A DNA stretch of 24,903 nt from an uncultured Clostridia bacterium (GTDB taxonomy: Bacteria > Bacillota > Clostridia > Oscillospirales > CAG-272): contig CAJGCF010000013.1 in assembly GCA_904501865.1 (NCBI GenBank), forward strand, positions 1 to 24,903. The letters run 5' to 3'. This document shows positions 22,401-24,903 of the stretch, piece after piece (the first letter of the stretch is position 1; each line of letters begins with the position of its first letter). Made by a program: the position numbers and the translations under genes. The notes beneath the pieces were generated by a model. The model saw only the letters and a list, made by a program, of their open reading frames with translations. It was not told the DNA's origin and made no database searches.

Positions 22401-23617
22401 CCGACCGTCACTGCGACGGATGTGGCCAGGATATTGATAAGTCACACGGCGAGGATAAGGAAGTTACATACGCTCCCACTTGCATCAACATCGGTTACAC
22501 CACTCGCGTTTGTCTCACTTGCGGAGTTGAGCTTGCTGAGCCCACAGACGTTCAGGCTCCTCTTGGTGCAGCAGGTCACGATTGGAGCGAATGGACCAAG
22601 GTTGAAGGAGTTATCTGTACTGTAGACGGTGCAGAGATCAGAGAGTGTGAGGTCTGCGGCGAAACCGAAACAAGAGCAGTTGAGCACACCACAGAAGAGA
22701 ATCTCTTTGAGTACTCAGATCTTGAGCACTGGAACGTTTGCGACATCTGCGGAACTGAAATTGCCAACACCAGAGAAGATCACGATTGGAGTCTTGATAG
22801 AATCGAGGCTGAGCCTCAGCCCGGCACAAATGGCATATACCATTATGTTTGCGAATGTGGCAAGACCAAGACCGAAAATCCTGAGTTTGCAGGAATCAAG
22901 GTATCCTTCGACTATGACAGCGGCATTAAGAACGGTGCTTCCGTTGTAAACGGCGGTCTCGTAGTTCTTAACGTTTACCTTGAGGGTACCGAGGCTAAGG
23001 TTGAAAACATCCAGATAGTGTTCAACTACGATGCTGACAGACTTACCTATGTAAGCCAGAGTTGGAACCTCTTTGAGACTCCTTTTGCAACCTGCGAAAA
23101 CGGTCTTGGAACCATCCTTCTTGATGGTAAGGAAGGCGATACATCTGAGTACAGCGCAGTTACTATTGACGGTAAGGTTTGCGTTGGTCAGATTGTATTC
23201 AGAGTTGATGATTACGATGATGTCCTCGCTCCTGATGCTGACGAAGATACAACAACCACGCCCATCACGGCTGTAAGTGTAAACGCTCTTACTCCCGAGG
23301 ATCCAGAGGCTGAGGGTGCTGATGGATATAGCGATGTTATCACTGCAACCTTTGAGAGCAGCTCTCTCGACATTGTTGTTGCAAAGCTTGGTGCTATTTC
23401 TACCAATGATAAGTTTGTAGGCGTAAACGACCTTAGCGCAATTAAGGAATTCGTTTACAATAATGCCGAAATAGAGAATGTGGAAGATGCAGAGTATGAT
23501 GCAAGAGCAGACATCAACAAAGATGGCTTTGTAGATGGCCTTGACTACATCGAGCTTGCACAGTATCTCGGCGGCGTATACACTTATGCTGAATTCGTTG
23601 CTATCGGCGTTAGATAA
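19457..23617 (+). CDS. large secreted Cys-pair repeat protein with cohesin-like and dockerin domains
   Basis: The 1386-aa product has a signal peptide (MKRTFVKVLSFVIALAMIAG, cleavage after AYA near residue 28). About 26 divergent modules of roughly 35-60 residues follow (residues about 30-1140). A typical module reads PTCTETGLTEGKHCDVCGETI: one Cys, then about ten residues, then CxxCG, often with GH between modules. Several use CxxxxC (CSRTDC) or CxC instead. Residues about 1146-1300 resemble a cohesin fold (VVLNVYLEG...IVFNYDADRLTYVS). The last 75 residues form a type I-like dockerin. Its second calcium loop DINKDGFVDGLD (1352-1363) is canonical, while the first (ISTNDKFVGVND) lacks the Asp/Asn at positions 1 and 3. 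GGAGG (19446-19450) selects the ATG at 19457 over 19430. There is no sortase signal or enzyme domain. The module function is unknown; metal binding or disulfides are both possible. Confidence 0.88.
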   Translation: MKRTFVKVLSFVIALAMIAGTCVTLAYAEDVEPTCPGKDKRHTLANTNSYEVVKEYAPVCDKDGYTSYQCNVCKIIFVDSYVKADVTTAHEWSEVVDAVAPECGVPGTKAYQQCAVCKDYLIEGVRYTESAGEAAMVVPALEHKYEVVSSTGDCLTEGVITKECEHCGDVITEEVEGKGEGHKWVLVSIDDEPSVGDGNVLVPGSATYECSVCGETETFPVNCEHDYAPADCVTPATCKVCGFTTGSALGHTEVIDEAVAPTCTETGLTEGKHCDVCGETIVAQEDVDPALCVGATKVEFGAVVGNCTTNAVTAGLKCSVCDHVYVEPVAGDVVHDLDKVITPATCTLASITAISCKLCDYEDYEFGEGKLGHTVGYTYEQALEKNLVTAYTPASCEADGSYTYKCERYDACGETFTYPIAATEHDIKEVSVPATCVQYAYTYSYCANTNCNHASVGKVTVDGVDYDLRVNGANVNYVGDIAVDAEGGKDGGAEGNHTNLAVDSYINAPTCTTTGNGIVYCSDCGYRSVVIELPAKGHSWDTTQGELYDDRATATWDANPVVTAPTCTDHGYTTYGCADCDATIKNLKAGDDIGELGHNPTVELEAVAPNCTETGLTQGWQCSRTDCGVVVTPQQTIPENGHNMVYSNTVAPTCDGTEGYDVWVCDRTDCNVPGYSENRNKVSYEWNATESYESVEAANKIHALNISTEVELFEGDCVNGAMYTYTCDDCGRDVLIQKPASHNWGAWEDQVDPDCVNKGTETGRTCLDCGATEGYAEIPENGHDYEPEKDADNHWEECTVCGDKINVTAHTWTPKKDNTNHWNECACGQVKDVTAHTYTVEIILDETCTAIGTDRHSCECGYYYDTDRAALGHTYIATGVVGVLGCEQDQFVEYQCETCKIIYLDEYLPATGHDVETLDRVEPDCDSEGYEAGYYCANCDRYSLTNENGSYTYEERAGVLEATGVHKNENGVIVDSCVDTNTDRHCDGCGQDIDKSHGEDKEVTYAPTCINIGYTTRVCLTCGVELAEPTDVQAPLGAAGHDWSEWTKVEGVICTVDGAEIRECEVCGETETRAVEHTTEENLFEYSDLEHWNVCDICGTEIANTREDHDWSLDRIEAEPQPGTNGIYHYVCECGKTKTENPEFAGIKVSFDYDSGIKNGASVVNGGLVVLNVYLEGTEAKVENIQIVFNYDADRLTYVSQSWNLFETPFATCENGLGTILLDGKEGDTSEYSAVTIDGKVCVGQIVFRVDDYDDVLAPDADEDTTTTPITAVSVNALTPEDPEAEGADGYSDVITATFESSSLDIVVAKLGAISTNDKFVGVNDLSAIKEFVYNNAEIENVEDAEYDARADINKDGFVDGLDYIELAQYLGGVYTYAEFVAIGVR

Positions 23618-23641
23618 TTATCACTGATACGAGGTAAAAAT

Positions 23642-24903
23642 ATGCAAAACAAACGCAGTTTATTTGTATGTTTGCTTGTTATATTGACACTCTGCGCGAC
23701 GCTTGCCGTCAGCGCAGAGGGTTCCTCGCTAGAAATCATAGTGGGGGTTGATGATTCAACCCCCGCCGTAGTTTACGAGGGCGAGACCTTTGTAGTCAAT
23801 GTTGAAATTGCAAACAATACAACAGGAATAAGCGTTTTACAGTTTGCGCTTGATTATGATGCGGAAAATCTTGAATACGTGTCATTCGCAAACGGTGACG
23901 TGTTTGAAGAAATTGTAGTGCAAAAGAGAAGTGATGGCCAGCTTGTTTGCATGTACATGGGAACTGACTCTGATGTTGAAAATGGCACTGTCGTTTCCTA
24001 TACTTTTAAGGCTAAAAAAACCATCGACCCCAGTTCTTCGTTCAAGATCGAATCTGATGGCATTGGCGGTATGATAGGCAATGCCGATGGTTCCGGCAAT
24101 GTAGTAGTAGGTGGTGCAGTAACCGACGATGCTGATAAGCATCTGCCTGTTCACGGAAATCCGCCTGTCGATGAAGATGGCAATATTACTGTTCATACTC
24201 ACGTTTACACCAAAACAGAGTATCCCGCAACCTGTGAAAACCATCGATACGACCGTTATCAGTGCGATTGCGGATATTACTATGATGATGTCTATGAGGA
24301 CACCGCAACAGGTCACGATTACGGCGACTGGGTATCCAACGGTGACGATACTCATACAAAGACTTGTCCCAACGCAAACTGCGAGACACCTTCCGTAACC
24401 GAAGATTGCGCAGGTGGCACAGCAACTTGTGAGGGTAAGGCTACATGTACTGCTTGTGAAGAAGAGTACGGTGACGTTCTCGGACACAACTACGGTGCAT
24501 GGGTATCGAACGGTGACGACACTCATACAAAGACTTGTCCCAACGCAAATTGCGAGACACCTTCCGTAACCGAAAACTGCGCTGGTGGTACCGCTACTTG
24601 TGAGGGTAAGGCTACATGTACCGCTTGTGAAGAAGAGTACGGTGACGTTCTCGGACACAACTACGGTGCATGGGTATCCAACGGTGACAACACCCATACA
24701 AAGACTTGTCCCAACGCAAATTGCGAGACACCTTCCGCAACCGAAGATTGCGCAGGTGGCACAGCAACTTGCGAGGGTAAGGCTACATGTACCGCTTGTG
24801 AAGAAGAGTACGGTGACGTTCTCGGACACAACTACGGTGCATGGGTATCAAACGGTGACAACACCCATACAAAGACTTGTCCCAACGCAAATTGCGAGAC
24901 ACC
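23642..24903 (+). CDS. secreted cohesin-like protein with 57-aa Cys-rich tandem repeats (partial)
   Basis: The reading frame opens with ATG at 23642, 24 bp after the preceding gene and 7 nt after GAGG (23631-23634). It stays open to the window end (420 codons). It starts with a signal peptide (MQNKRSLFVCLLVILTLCA, cleavage after VSA, residue 25). A cohesin-like domain follows at about 28-160 (GETFVVNVEIANNTTGISVL, FALDYDAENLEYVSF). A His-containing linker with one CDCG module leads into repeats such as HTKTCPNANCETPS and CEGKATCTACEEEYGDVLGH. Each repeat has six Cys. The same domain types as in the upstream gene imply a shared assembly. The C-terminus, and therefore any dockerin or anchor, is outside the window. 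Confidence 0.87.
   Translation, partial: MQNKRSLFVCLLVILTLCATLAVSAEGSSLEIIVGVDDSTPAVVYEGETFVVNVEIANNTTGISVLQFALDYDAENLEYVSFANGDVFEEIVVQKRSDGQLVCMYMGTDSDVENGTVVSYTFKAKKTIDPSSSFKIESDGIGGMIGNADGSGNVVVGGAVTDDADKHLPVHGNPPVDEDGNITVHTHVYTKTEYPATCENHRYDRYQCDCGYYYDDVYEDTATGHDYGDWVSNGDDTHTKTCPNANCETPSVTEDCAGGTATCEGKATCTACEEEYGDVLGHNYGAWVSNGDDTHTKTCPNANCETPSVTENCAGGTATCEGKATCTACEEEYGDVLGHNYGAWVSNGDNTHTKTCPNANCETPSATEDCAGGTATCEGKATCTACEEEYGDVLGHNYGAWVSNGDNTHTKTCPNANCET
24317..24903 (+). repeat. 171-bp tandem repeats encoding 57 residues
   Basis: Copies begin at 24317, 24488, 24659 and 24830, with a constant 171-bp period; the fourth is cut by the window end. Copies 2 and 3 differ at only about a dozen positions, most of them silent or conservative, so the array arose by recent duplication. 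Copy 1 is slightly more diverged at its start (GATTACGGCGACTGG). Copy number is likely to vary between strains, and short-read assembly may misjudge it. Confidence 0.93.

Noticed and set aside
21395..22411. A 338-codon minus-strand ORF in the same gene
   Set aside because: Same cause: absence of stops on the opposite strand of a Cys-rich repeat gene. No ribosome binding site or family pattern.
23882..24829. A 315-codon minus-strand ORF with repeats
   Set aside because: Its repeats are simply the complement of the 171-bp coding array on the plus strand, which has a good start, signal peptide and cohesin-like domain.
24317..24903. CRISPR-like regular repeat
   Set aside because: The 171-bp units are contiguous, in frame and coding, with no unique spacers.

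Overview
The window looks like a chromosome segment of a spore-forming member of the class Clostridia, probably a gut-type Oscillospirales-like lineage. The evidence is a Bacillota-type housekeeping gene order (yicC-remA-rpoZ-priA-def-fmt-Zn protease-rsmB-rlmN-PASTA-rsgA-thiN-spoVM), a spoVM gene, strong AGGAGG-type ribosome binding sites, sigma-A-type promoters, and cohesin/dockerin surface proteins. The exact taxon cannot be read from the sequence.

Region 1 (1-467) holds the start of a leftward transcription unit whose main gene lies outside the window. It has a TTGACA-17-TATACT promoter, a possible 27-codon leader ORF and a possible attenuator-type pairing. The rightward promoter of the housekeeping cluster is also here.

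Region 2 (468-15002) is a rightward cluster of information-processing genes: RNase-like YicC, RemA, RNA polymerase omega, primosomal helicase PriA, peptide deformylase and Met-tRNA formyltransferase (initiator-Met formylation and deformylation), a membrane zinc protease, the RNA methyltransferases RsmB and RlmN, a PASTA membrane protein, the ribosome-assembly GTPase RsgA, thiamine pyrophosphokinase, the tiny spore-coat protein SpoVM, a YgiQ-type radical SAM protein and an AraC-type regulator. Compared with the familiar Bacillota order, gmk, coaBC, prpC, the kinase half of prkC, and rpe are absent from their usual places. The PASTA protein keeps only the extracellular sensor half of a PrkC-type kinase.

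Region 3 (15001-15241) is a palindromic element of about 240 bp with 16-bp perfect terminal inverted repeats. It fills the whole gap between two convergent genes and carries several nested hairpins: a MITE/REP-like element, a bidirectional terminator, or both.

Region 4 (15242-18569, leftward) is a zinc/manganese-type ABC importer operon: lipoprotein ZnuA with a His-rich loop, ATPase ZnuC and permease ZnuB, plus a fourth gene for an unrecognised lipoprotein. The genes overlap or nearly abut.

Region 5 (18570-24903) starts with about 890 bp without a convincing gene. This stretch contains two good rightward promoters and an approximately 300-nt structured leader. It is followed by a two-gene unit for large secreted proteins. 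The first (1386 aa) has about 26 cysteine-pair modules, then a cohesin-like domain and a C-terminal dockerin. The second, cut by the window end, has an N-terminal cohesin-like domain followed by near-identical 171-bp (57-aa) tandem repeats, each with six Cys. Together they suggest a cohesin/dockerin-assembled, Cys/His-rich surface structure with no visible glycosidase. Its position beside a zinc importer makes metal binding a testable but unproven idea. This is the least conventional part of the window.
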